Below, piece after piece: positions 1 to 6,773 of a DNA stretch of 16,686 bases. How positions within the stretch are numbered: the first letter of the stretch is position 1; each line of letters begins with the position of its first letter. Below the pieces are notes generated by a model that saw only the letters and a program-made list of their open reading frames with translations, made no database searches and had not been told where the DNA came from. Both the position numbers and the translations under genes were made by a program. The stretch is taken from contig DATJQF010000136.1 of assembly GCA_035505995.1 (NCBI GenBank), forward strand, positions 1-16,686. Direction: 5' to 3'. Source of the stretch: DATJQF01 sp035505995 (GTDB lineage Bacteria; Bacteroidota; Bacteroidia; Bacteroidales; FEN-979).

Positions 1-219
1 TTTCCGAACGGACTGCCGAAGATCCACGAGCATGACGGAAAGCCCGCCCAGGGGTTCGGACTTTTCTGGCAGGGCCGCCTGATCCTCTATTACACCTACC
101 AGTGCGACCTGGGCGACGGCTGGGAGGATCCGGAAGTGCATAAGGATTCGGAAGCTACCCGCCTGAAAGCCTTGCAGATGGGAGCCAACCTGCTGCAGTA
201 CGTTTTCACGGAAAAGTGA
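1..219 (+). CDS. DUF4159 domain protein, C-terminal fragment
   Basis: This is an open frame from the window edge to a TGA, giving the last 72 residues of a protein whose start lies outside. The segment has the look of the DUF4159 C-terminus. A GLPKIHEHDGKP stretch is followed by a hydrophobic beta strand (GRLILYYTYQ), then CDLGDGWEDPEVH, and finally a conserved-looking KALQMGANLLQYVFT end. DUF4159 proteins are common in Bacteroidota and other Gram-negatives. Their biochemical function is not established, although a class I glutamine amidotransferase-like fold has been suggested for the family. The 57-base gap to the next gene carries an exact -7 promoter box, so it is probably not co-transcribed as the only route into the iron-sulfur operon. 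The family call rests on remembered motifs, not on a search. Confidence 0.8.
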   Translation, partial: FPNGLPKIHEHDGKPAQGFGLFWQGRLILYYTYQCDLGDGWEDPEVHKDSEATRLKALQMGANLLQYVFTEK

Positions 220-230
220 TACTTTTTCTT

Positions 231-238
231 TACCTTTG
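231..238 (+). promoter_or_regulatory. Putative -7 promoter box of the Hdr-like operon
   Basis: TACCTTTG matches the Bacteroidota -7 consensus TAnnTTTG exactly. It would place the transcript start about 30 bases before the ATG at 277. No clear TTG stands 19-21 bases upstream; that position is occupied by a TTTT run near 203-206. The upstream half is therefore weak. Confidence 0.5.
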
Positions 239-276
239 TCCTGACACGGATCAGCCGGATCCATTCCTGATACCTT

Positions 277-996
277 ATGGAGCACCTTTACGAGCAGCTG
301 ACAAAAGATATCCGCTTTGTGGAAGGACTGAAAGCCTGCCTGAACTGCGGGACCTGCACTGCCATCTGCCCCGCTGCCGAATTCTATAATTACCAGCCCC
401 GTAAGATCGTCGATATTCTCCAGACCAAAGATGACGCACAGATCGAAGCCCTGCTCAAGGGCGAGGAGATCTGGTATTGCGGGGAATGCATGTCCTGTGT
501 GACCCGTTGTCCCCGGGGCAACGCTCCCGGATTGCTGATCACCGCCCTCCGGGCCCTGTCCCAGGAATTGGGTTTTTTCACGGAATCCGAAAAAGGGAGG
601 CAGCAGCTGGCCATCAAGCGCACCGTCGGAAAATGGCTGCTGGAATACGGGTATTGTCTTTTCCCCTCGGAGATCGATCCGGCGCTGCATCCCGAACAAG
701 GTCCTGTCTGGGAATGGGAGCATGCTCACCTGGAAGAAGTGATGGACCGGCTGGGCGCCAATTACCGGAAAACGGGACCCGGTATTCTTCGGAAGATCCC
801 GGACGAAGACCTGGAGGAGCTGCGTAAGATCTTCGATGTGACCGGGGCGACCGGGCGCTTCAACAAGATTGAGGAGTTCTCTGAAAAGAAAGCCGGTGAG
901 ATGGGACTGGAGCTGGGACCCGGGATGGATAATGAATATATCCGTCACATTTACACGGCTCAGGCGCCGGAACATACAAGAAGAGATGAAGATTGA
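277..996 (+). CDS. hdrC: HdrC-like 4Fe-4S dicluster subunit (C1)
   Basis: A 239-residue soluble electron-transfer subunit related to heterodisulfide reductase subunit C. Two complete CxxCxxCxxxC sites are visible: C21/C24/C27/C31 and C68/C71/C74/C78, the latter followed by P-R-G-N. They should bind two [4Fe-4S] clusters that pass electrons between the flavin subunit and the CCG subunit. It is longer than methanogen HdrC (about 190 residues) because of an acidic extension from about residue 130 with no cysteines except one near 125. That extension is reminiscent of the C1 subunit in sHdr clusters. The ATG at 277 is the natural start: it has a -7 box 39 bases upstream and precedes the first Cys site by a normal helix. 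The last 11 bases overlap the next gene, implying translational coupling. The family call is firm; the physiological substrate is unknown. Confidence 0.88.
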   Translation: MEHLYEQLTKDIRFVEGLKACLNCGTCTAICPAAEFYNYQPRKIVDILQTKDDAQIEALLKGEEIWYCGECMSCVTRCPRGNAPGLLITALRALSQELGFFTESEKGRQQLAIKRTVGKWLLEYGYCLFPSEIDPALHPEQGPVWEWEHAHLEEVMDRLGANYRKTGPGILRKIPDEDLEELRKIFDVTGATGRFNKIEEFSEKKAGEMGLELGPGMDNEYIRHIYTAQAPEHTRRDED

Positions 997-2071
997 GGGG
1001 AAAAAGCTGATCTGGAACGACTACCAGAAAGAGATTGCCGATGACCGGTATTTTTATGTCAGGAGCTGCGTCCGCCAGAATTTTTTCCCTGCCTCGGAAA
1101 AAACGTTCCTCAGGATCCTGAAGGAGGAGCTGGGCAGGGACCTATATGAAAATGCTGCTCATACCACCTGCTCGGGGATAGGTTATCATTCCGATATCGT
1201 TCCTTTTGATACAGCCATGACCATGGTAGCCAGGCAGTTCGCCCTGATGACCGAATCCGGCTATGAGAATTTCGTGACCTCCTGCATCACTTCCTTCGGA
1301 CTTTATTCGGAGATACTGGAAACCTGGCATCATTTCCCGGAAGTGGAGGAGCGGGCGCGGGAATATCTCTACAAAGCAACCCGGAGAGAATTCAAAAAGC
1401 CGAAAAACCTTGCCCATGCCAGCGACGTCATTTTCCGGTTCCGCAAGGAAATAGCCGATAAAGCGAAATACCGGTTGGTGAATAATATCACCGGGGAACC
1501 TTTAAAGATAGTCGAGCACATCGGGTGTCATTATTCCAAGATGTTCCCCAGCAAAGGAGTGGGAGGAGCGGAATACCCCTATGTTCTCGTCGGCATGATC
1601 GAGGAATGGGGAGGCGAAGTGATCGATTACCCGGAACGCAGGCACTGCTGCGGGTTCGGGTTCCGGCAATACCTGGTGCAGGCCAACCGGGGCTTCTCCC
1701 TGGCCTGTTCCAAAAAGAAATTCGAGTCGATGGCGCCTTACCATCCCGACATGATCCTCACCAACTGCCCGGGATGCCCGATGTTCCTCGACCGCTGGCA
1801 ATACGCCATCTCCGAGATGGAAGGAAAGACCTATGGACCGGATGGACAGGGGATCCCGGTAATGACTTACGAAGAGCTTGCAGGTCTGGTGCTTGGCTAC
1901 GATCCGTGGGACCTCGGGCTACAGGTCCACCAGGTCCCCGCGGAGCCGTTCCTGGATAAGATCGGCATACCTTACGATCCTGAAAGAAAGTTCCGGGGCG
2001 GGAACGGGGAAGACCTCGGCCGGCCGGAAGCGCCCGGCTTCCTGAAATTTTACGCAGAGGGACATGAGTAA
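986..2071 (+). CDS. hdrB: HdrB-like CCG-domain subunit with degenerate N-terminal cluster site (B1)
   Basis: A 361-residue HdrB-type protein with two cysteine-rich CCG domains. In methanogens such domains hold two noncubane [4Fe-4S] clusters that cleave the heterodisulfide. The C-terminal site is complete: C181, C221-C222-G, C261-x-x-C264. The N-terminal site is not. C28 is present, but the expected CCG reads C62-S63-G64 and the expected CxxC reads C100-I-T-S103, so two ligands are serines. I chose the ATG at 986, not one 39 codons upstream. It gives an 11-base overlap with hdrC, is preceded by AAGAAGAG, and leaves a normal N-terminus. The residues before it read as out-of-frame hdrC sequence. 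About 80 residues after the last Cys site form an uncharacterised tail. The gene lies between hdrC and hdrA in one operon. Degeneracy at one site resembles what has been described for sHdrB1-type subunits, which is recollection and not a comparison made here. Confidence 0.87.
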   Translation: MKIEGKKLIWNDYQKEIADDRYFYVRSCVRQNFFPASEKTFLRILKEELGRDLYENAAHTTCSGIGYHSDIVPFDTAMTMVARQFALMTESGYENFVTSCITSFGLYSEILETWHHFPEVEERAREYLYKATRREFKKPKNLAHASDVIFRFRKEIADKAKYRLVNNITGEPLKIVEHIGCHYSKMFPSKGVGGAEYPYVLVGMIEEWGGEVIDYPERRHCCGFGFRQYLVQANRGFSLACSKKKFESMAPYHPDMILTNCPGCPMFLDRWQYAISEMEGKTYGPDGQGIPVMTYEELAGLVLGYDPWDLGLQVHQVPAEPFLDKIGIPYDPERKFRGGNGEDLGRPEAPGFLKFYAEGHE

Positions 2072-3092
2072 GAAAGTGATCGTCATCGGGGGCGGGATCA
2101 CCGGCATGGAGGCGGCAAAGACACTCGCTTCCTCCGGCCTGGAGGTGACCCTCCTGGAGAAAGAGGACCGGCTGGGAGGTCATGTGCGCAAATGGGACCG
2201 TCTCTTTCCCAACCGGAGAAACAGCGAAGAGGTGCTTGCCTTCCTGGAAGATCAGGTAAAGGACGGGATCAGCGTCCACCTGGAGTCGCGGGTGAGCGAC
2301 ATCCGGAAAAACGGAAAAGGGTATGCGGTTTCCCTGGAGAATGGAAAAAAGTTTGATGGCGATGCCCTGGTCCTGGCAACCGGCTTTGAACTCTTCAATG
2401 CCCGGAAAAAGGAAGAATACGGATTCGGGATCTACGATAATGTGATCACTTCGGCCGACCTGGAGGAGTTTTTCCAGAAGAACCGGCAGCCGAACCTGCT
2501 GGAAGGGATCCAGGTGAAACGGGTCGGCATCGTACATTGCGTCGGCTCCCGCGATGAGAAAGCGGGGAATCTTTATTGCTCCAAGGTATGCTGCGTGACC
2601 GGCGTCAAGCAGGCGATCGAGATCAAGGAGCTGCTGCCCGCTTCCGACGTCTTCTGCTTTTATATGGATCTCCGGATGTTCGACCGTCATTTTGAAGAAA
2701 TGTACTACGAAGCCCAGCAGAAATGGGGGATCCAGTTCATCCGCGGACGCCTTTCGGAAGCCGTGGAGAACCCGGATCATTCCCTGTTGCTCAAGGTGGA
2801 GGACACCCTCACCGGCCTTCCCCTTAAAATGACGGTGGATATGCTGATCCTGCTGGTTGGATTCGTTCCTTCTGCAGAAACCAAAAGACTTGCATTAATG
2901 GCCGGCATTCCCTGCGGGGAAGATGGCTTCCTCAACTCCCTCGACGAGCACCTGCGCCCGAACGTGACGGCAGCGGAAGGAGTATTCATTGCGGGAGCGG
3001 TGAGAGGCCCGGTCTCCGTGTCCGGTTCGCTGGCCGATGCACGATCGGCGGCGATCGCGGCGAAGGAGTATTGCTCCAGGTTGAAGGATTAG
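2064..3092 (+). CDS. hdrA: Minimal HdrA-like FAD/Fe-S subunit
   Basis: A 342-residue flavoprotein of the HdrA/QmoA group. The N-terminal dinucleotide fold shows G9-G-G-I-T-G14, and LEKEDRLGGH at 31-40 is the typical end of beta-2. A second nucleotide-binding half starts at about 152. It contains the HdrA hallmark C159-VGSRDE followed by C172, C176 and C177, probable [4Fe-4S] ligands next to the flavin. The GVFIAGAVRGP stretch near 306-316 is the usual C-terminal FAD contact. Full methanogen HdrA (about 650 residues) also carries an extra N-terminal Fe-S region and two ferredoxin motifs; none of these is present. The size is that of QmoA or sHdrA. Flavin-based bifurcation of the methanogen kind is therefore doubtful, since the ferredoxin exit path is missing. 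The start overlaps the hdrB stop by 8 bases, so coupling is likely. Confidence 0.87.
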   Translation: MSKKVIVIGGGITGMEAAKTLASSGLEVTLLEKEDRLGGHVRKWDRLFPNRRNSEEVLAFLEDQVKDGISVHLESRVSDIRKNGKGYAVSLENGKKFDGDALVLATGFELFNARKKEEYGFGIYDNVITSADLEEFFQKNRQPNLLEGIQVKRVGIVHCVGSRDEKAGNLYCSKVCCVTGVKQAIEIKELLPASDVFCFYMDLRMFDRHFEEMYYEAQQKWGIQFIRGRLSEAVENPDHSLLLKVEDTLTGLPLKMTVDMLILLVGFVPSAETKRLALMAGIPCGEDGFLNSLDEHLRPNVTAAEGVFIAGAVRGPVSVSGSLADARSAAIAAKEYCSRLKD

Positions 3093-3106
3093 TGCAGAGC
3101 GAAGAA

Positions 3107-3140
3107 TGAAAAGAGAATTGTGAAAAGAGAATAGTGAAAA
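3107..3140 (+). repeat. 14-nt tandem repeat ahead of hdrC2
   Basis: Two near-identical 14-base units (TGAAAAGAGAATTG at 3107 and TGAAAAGAGAATAG at 3121) are followed by a partial third (TGAAAA at 3135) that already belongs to the hdrC2 coding start. The two full units differ at one position. Each unit boundary contains an ATG or GTG followed by AAAA, so miniature reading frames are chained up to the true GTG start. Confidence 0.85.
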
Positions 3141-3469
3141 ACTTCGGCTACACCATAAACCCCGACCGCCAGATCAACTATGACCTGAACGATAAGAAGG
3201 TCATCGAGTACCTGAAGGCTCAGGAGCCCTCGATCAATATCTGCATGGGCTGCGGCTCGTGCACCGCCACCTGCTCCGCCGGCCATTTCGTCGACTTCAA
3301 CATACGGCGGGTCCATACTTTCCTGCGCAGGGCGGAAACCCCGGCGCTGAAAAAAGAGATCGCCAAATGCATGCTCTGCGGTAAATGCCAGATGATCTGT
3401 CCCAGGGGCGTTAACCTGAGGAACCTGATCGTCTCGATTCAGGACGCCATCGAAATATTCGGTCTATGA
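3134..3469 (+). CDS. hdrC: Second HdrC-like 4Fe-4S dicluster subunit (C2)
   Basis: A short 111-residue ferredoxin-type subunit, essentially the HdrC core without extensions. Two full cluster sites are visible: C37/C40/C43/C47 and C79/C82/C85/C89, each followed by a conserved helix. It should relay electrons to the CCG protein encoded immediately downstream. The start is GTG at 3134, inside a 14-nt tandem repeat. No in-frame ATG precedes the first cluster, and the N-terminus is of sensible length. A 41-base spacer separates it from hdrA, the only real gap in the operon, and no promoter box is evident there. Its stop overlaps the next start as ATGA, a tight coupling. A second, compact HdrC placed after HdrA is characteristic of sHdr-type clusters. 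The exact role is inferred from family and context. Confidence 0.85.
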   Translation: MKNFGYTINPDRQINYDLNDKKVIEYLKAQEPSINICMGCGSCTATCSAGHFVDFNIRRVHTFLRRAETPALKKEIAKCMLCGKCQMICPRGVNLRNLIVSIQDAIEIFGL

Positions 3470-5256
3470 CCTTTAACCTCTTTGTCCTTCCTTTCCTGCT
3501 CGGGCTGATCTTCCTGGTGGCATCGGTAAGCCGGAGATTCAGCCGCTGGATTGCCGGACTGGAGGAGGAAGACCGTTCGCGATTCCGGAAGGGACTGAGG
3601 AGCCGGAACCTGTTGCTGGCGCTCCGGGAGATCTTTTTCGAAAGCCTGTTGCACCGGAGGATGTTCCGCAGGAACAGGCTGCTGGGCTATATGCATATGA
3701 GCTTCGCCTTCGGGTGGCTGCTGCTCATCCTGATGGGGAACATGGAATCGAGGATCTACAGCGGGCTTTATGTCAACCCCCCGTATTACCCGATATTCCT
3801 GAAGTTCTTTATTCACGACAAGCGGGTGTTACCGTTCGAGATCTTCACGGTCCCCGGGTTTTTCAGGTTCTCGATGGACCTGATCCTGCTCTTTATCCTG
3901 AGCGGACTGGTGCTGGCCATCATCAAGCGAAGCCGCTCCCGCTGGTTCGGGATGAAAAAAACCACGAAGCACCAGCTCACCGACCGGGTGGCCCTGACCT
4001 GCCTGTGGCTGATCTTCCCGGCACGGCTGCTGGCGGAGAGCTTTACGGCCGGAGCCTACGGATATGGCGGGGGATTCATATCCCAGCACCTCGGGAACCT
4101 GCTTGCCTACCTGTGGCCCTTTTCGGATAAAGATATAGCCTACGCTTTCTGGTGGCTCTATTCCCTGGTGCTCGGGATCTTTTTTGTCACCCTCCCCTAT
4201 TCGCGCTACATGCATATCCCGACCGAGCTGCTGCTGATCTTTTTCAGGAATTTCGGGATCGGACCGAAAAAAGAAGCTTCGTCCTTTTCCGAGGTAGAAG
4301 TCTTCTCCTGCCCCCGTTGCGGGGTGTGCATCGATGTGTGCCAGCTCAACACGGCGGCCGGCATCCAGGATATCCAGTCGGTATATTTCATCGAAACGAT
4401 CCGGAACCAGAGTGTCAGGGCCGACAAGGCCCTTCAATGCCTGGTTTGCGGGAGATGCCAGGAAATATGCCCGGTCGGCATTAACACCGATTCACTCAGG
4501 GTCATCCAGCGGAAAAAGTTTAAAAAACAGCAGTTCTCCGATTTTTCTTACCTGCCCGACAACCCTGTTCCCCGGGCGGAGGTCATTTATTTTGCCGGCT
4601 GCATGACCCACCTGATGCCTGCCATTCACCGTTCCGTGGAAGGGATCTTTCGTGCGGCGGCCGTCCCTTATGTTTTTCTCGACCGGGACGGCTCGGTATG
4701 TTGCGGACGGCCTCTTCAGCTTGCCGGCAAGGAGGACCAGGCCCGGCAACTGATGGACGCCAACCGGGATAGGATCCGCCGGACCGGGGCGAACCTGATG
4801 GTGACCTCCTGCCCGATCTGCTACCGGATCTTCCGGGAGGAGTACCGGCTCGAGATCCCGGTGCTCCACCATTCCCAGTACCTGCTGGAGCTGGTGAAGA
4901 AAGGGAAGATCCCCCTGCAGACCTGTTTCCGGAAAGTTGCGTATCATGATCCGTGTGAACTCGGCCGCGGCTCGAAGCTGTACGGATCGCCCCGCGAGCT
5001 GCTGCGAAAGGTCGCCGACCTGGTGGAAGTCCAGGAGGATGACAAGGATTCCCTCTGTTGCGGGGGAAGCCTCGGCGTACTGAACATCGACCAGGCTGCC
5101 CGGGATAAGATCACCCGGCAGGCCGTGGAGAACTTAATGGAAAATAATCCGGAGATGCTGGTCACCTCCTGTCCGTTGTGCAAGAAAACCTTTAGCAAGA
5201 TTGCCCCCGTGGAAGTAAGGGATATCGCCGAGCTGGTGTACGACGCGCTTCCCTGA
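3466..5256 (+). CDS. Fused NarI/DsrM-like cytochrome b and HdrD-like double-CCG protein
   Basis: A 596-residue membrane-anchored Fe-S oxidoreductase. Residues 1-255 hold about five hydrophobic segments (roughly 4-22, 73-93, 135-154, 172-192, 228-245), as in NarI/DsrM cytochromes. H77, H169, H208 and H250 are candidate heme b ligands. Next comes a dicluster ferredoxin module: C282/C285/C288/C292 and C325/C328/C331/C335. Two complete CCG domains follow: C379, C412-C413-G, C449xxC452 and C497, C531-C532-G, C569xxC572. The architecture equals DsrM plus DsrK, or HdrE plus HdrD, in one chain. It probably exchanges electrons between menaquinone and a disulfide or thiol substrate, or the HdrABC-like partners, on the cytoplasmic face. 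It starts by ATGA overlap with hdrC2. It ends 7 bases from the convergent cysteate synthase gene, with no room for a separate terminator. The substrate and the direction of electron flow cannot be read from the sequence. Confidence 0.88.
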   Translation: MTFNLFVLPFLLGLIFLVASVSRRFSRWIAGLEEEDRSRFRKGLRSRNLLLALREIFFESLLHRRMFRRNRLLGYMHMSFAFGWLLLILMGNMESRIYSGLYVNPPYYPIFLKFFIHDKRVLPFEIFTVPGFFRFSMDLILLFILSGLVLAIIKRSRSRWFGMKKTTKHQLTDRVALTCLWLIFPARLLAESFTAGAYGYGGGFISQHLGNLLAYLWPFSDKDIAYAFWWLYSLVLGIFFVTLPYSRYMHIPTELLLIFFRNFGIGPKKEASSFSEVEVFSCPRCGVCIDVCQLNTAAGIQDIQSVYFIETIRNQSVRADKALQCLVCGRCQEICPVGINTDSLRVIQRKKFKKQQFSDFSYLPDNPVPRAEVIYFAGCMTHLMPAIHRSVEGIFRAAAVPYVFLDRDGSVCCGRPLQLAGKEDQARQLMDANRDRIRRTGANLMVTSCPICYRIFREEYRLEIPVLHHSQYLLELVKKGKIPLQTCFRKVAYHDPCELGRGSKLYGSPRELLRKVADLVEVQEDDKDSLCCGGSLGVLNIDQAARDKITRQAVENLMENNPEMLVTSCPLCKKTFSKIAPVEVRDIAELVYDALP

Positions 5257-5263
5257 CCCGTGC

Positions 5264-6610
5264 CTATTCGATCTCCACTCCTGAGCTCTTTCTCCGGAAA
5301 TTCCTTCTCCTCCAGTCGGCGGTGAACAACTCCCCCAGTTTCCTTTCCACTACCTTTTTCGACGGATGCATGCCGAACCTGACCACGGGTTTAAGGAAGT
5401 ACAGCTTATTTTCCTTCCTGAACCGCTCTTCGCCGCCCCCCGTGATATTCAGCATGACCACGGAACCTGAAGGGATCCTGTTATCCCTGACGGCATGCAC
5501 CAGCGACGCAGTGGCCACCGCCGCCGCGGGATGGATATCGATGCCTTCGGTCCGGGCGAAAAGATCGGCGGCGGCAAAGGCTTCGTCGTTGGCGACCAGC
5601 ATCATCTCCCCTCCGGTGTCGGCCAGTGCATCATACACCCCGCCGGCCAGTGAGAAGGGGGGCCGGCGGTTTGACAGCACCTGGGCCATGATCTTCTCCA
5701 CTTTCGACCGGGCCACCTCGTCATCCAGCGGAAGAAGGTCCCTGGAGCCAGCCTGCCAGGCATCGTACATCGGATGGAACGGGATATTCTGCGAAAGCAC
5801 GAGCTTCATTTTGTGATTTCCGAACCGGCCGTCCTCTATCAGCCGCAGGTTTGCCTCCCAGGCCGCGATGGCCCCGGTGCCGCTTCCGACCGCCTGGAAA
5901 TAATAATCGGGGATGCGGCCGATATGCGTAGTGGCCGAAAGGACCGTCGTACCCATCCCGTCGCGGCGGGCAATGTTCTTTGCACCTCCTTCAGGAAGAT
6001 AACCGTCGAGGGAGGAAGCCTGGTTGGAGATCTCGATGGCGTCGAAATAATCGCCCCTGGGGGCTGTCACTGCCAGTTTCACACAGTCGCGGATCGGCTG
6101 GTCGAACCAGAGGCTCCGGATCGCGCATCTCGGCACGCAGAGCAGCAGGGGAATATAGTTGTCGGAACAGACCCTCGCAAAAGCCCGGGCCGTGTTGCCG
6201 GCGGAGGCGACCACCAGCACTTTCATCATATCGGGGTCGAGCCGGGCGCAAACCGAAAAGGCCTCCGTTTCCTTAAAGGAGCAGGTCCGCATCATCGCAT
6301 TTCGCTCGGGCCAGTATCCGCTGAAGGTGATGTACAGTTCCTCCAGGCCAAGTTCGGCCGCCAACCCCCGGCTTTTATACGTGACCGGGGCTGAGGAACC
6401 ATGAAGGATCCTTCGGATCGGGAGCCAGTCGGCGAAACGGTACATCCCGAATCCGTCATCCATCACCGTAAGTTTCTTTTGTTCATAAATGGCCCTGACC
6501 AGCGTCGGGGTCTGCTCTCCCGGGGCATCCAGGATCCATCCGGTATCGGGAAAGGTGCTGCCGGAATGCACTGATTGCAAAATGTACTTTGTAGTATGAT
6601 CTAGCTCCAT
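5264..6610 (-). CDS. Cysteate synthase-like PLP enzyme (threonine synthase family)
   Basis: A 448-residue fold-type II PLP enzyme. The Schiff-base lysine is K113 in TCSFKETEA. SAGNT at 136-140 is the cofactor asparagine loop, GSGTG at 242-246 binds the PLP phosphate, and NITGGGEERF at 388-397 lies near the C-terminus. The combination TCSFKE, EGGAKNIARRDGMGT and SGTGAIAAWEANLRLIEDG is what I associate with cysteate synthase, which makes L-cysteate from O-phosphoserine and sulfite, and not with housekeeping threonine synthase. In Methanosarcina cysteate feeds coenzyme M. In Bacteroidota it is the head-group precursor of capnine-type sulfonolipids. There is no Cys before residue 110, so any N-terminal zinc-ribbon of relatives is absent. 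No sulfonolipid acyltransferase lies in the window. An exact TAnnTTTG box sits upstream. A divergent threonine synthase paralog is the main alternative. Confidence 0.78.
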   Translation of the reverse strand: MELDHTTKYILQSVHSGSTFPDTGWILDAPGEQTPTLVRAIYEQKKLTVMDDGFGMYRFADWLPIRRILHGSSAPVTYKSRGLAAELGLEELYITFSGYWPERNAMMRTCSFKETEAFSVCARLDPDMMKVLVVASAGNTARAFARVCSDNYIPLLLCVPRCAIRSLWFDQPIRDCVKLAVTAPRGDYFDAIEISNQASSLDGYLPEGGAKNIARRDGMGTTVLSATTHIGRIPDYYFQAVGSGTGAIAAWEANLRLIEDGRFGNHKMKLVLSQNIPFHPMYDAWQAGSRDLLPLDDEVARSKVEKIMAQVLSNRRPPFSLAGGVYDALADTGGEMMLVANDEAFAAADLFARTEGIDIHPAAAVATASLVHAVRDNRIPSGSVVMLNITGGGEERFRKENKLYFLKPVVRFGMHPSKKVVERKLGELFTADWRRRNFRRKSSGVEIE

Positions 6611-6632
6611 CCTGAAACCATGAATATACCGG

Positions 6633-6640
6633 CAAAAATA
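6633..6640 (-). promoter_or_regulatory. Putative -7 box of the cysteate synthase gene
   Basis: Read on the minus strand, TATTTTTG matches TAnnTTTG exactly, 22 bases before the ATG at 6610. The transcript would have a leader of roughly 15 bases. No TTG is found at 19-21 bases further upstream, so only half of the promoter is supported. Confidence 0.4.
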
Positions 6641-6703
6641 AGGAAAGTTGAGGGAACAGGGCTCCGGGAAAGATTTTAAACGAAGCAGCGGAAGATCAGG
6701 AAC

Positions 6704-6734
6704 TTGACTTGCCTCTTAAAATTTCTTACATTTA
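6704..6734 (+). promoter_or_regulatory. Putative promoter of the T9SS cargo gene
   Basis: A TTG at 6704-6706 is followed after a 20-base spacer by TACATTTA at 6727-6734. This fits the Bacteroidota pattern TTG-N19-21-TAnnTTTG with one mismatch at the last base. It predicts transcription starting near 6741, about 35-40 bases before the start codon. Confidence 0.5.
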
Positions 6735-6773
6735 GTTCATCAATCAGGGCTCATAATTTCCTGTCCCTTTAAA

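Noticed and set aside
869..985. A longer hdrB starting 39 codons upstream
   Set aside because: The extra residues come from the second frame of hdrC and look random. The ATG at 986 gives a normal short overlap and a sensible N-terminus.
1758..2780. A 340-codon minus-strand frame over hdrB and hdrA
   Set aside because: It overlaps two well-supported genes on the other strand and shows no domain or start signal.
3107..3140. CRISPR-like repeats here and at 9741-9775 and 12186-12225
   Set aside because: Units are 7-14 bases, directly adjacent without spacers, and no cas genes are nearby.
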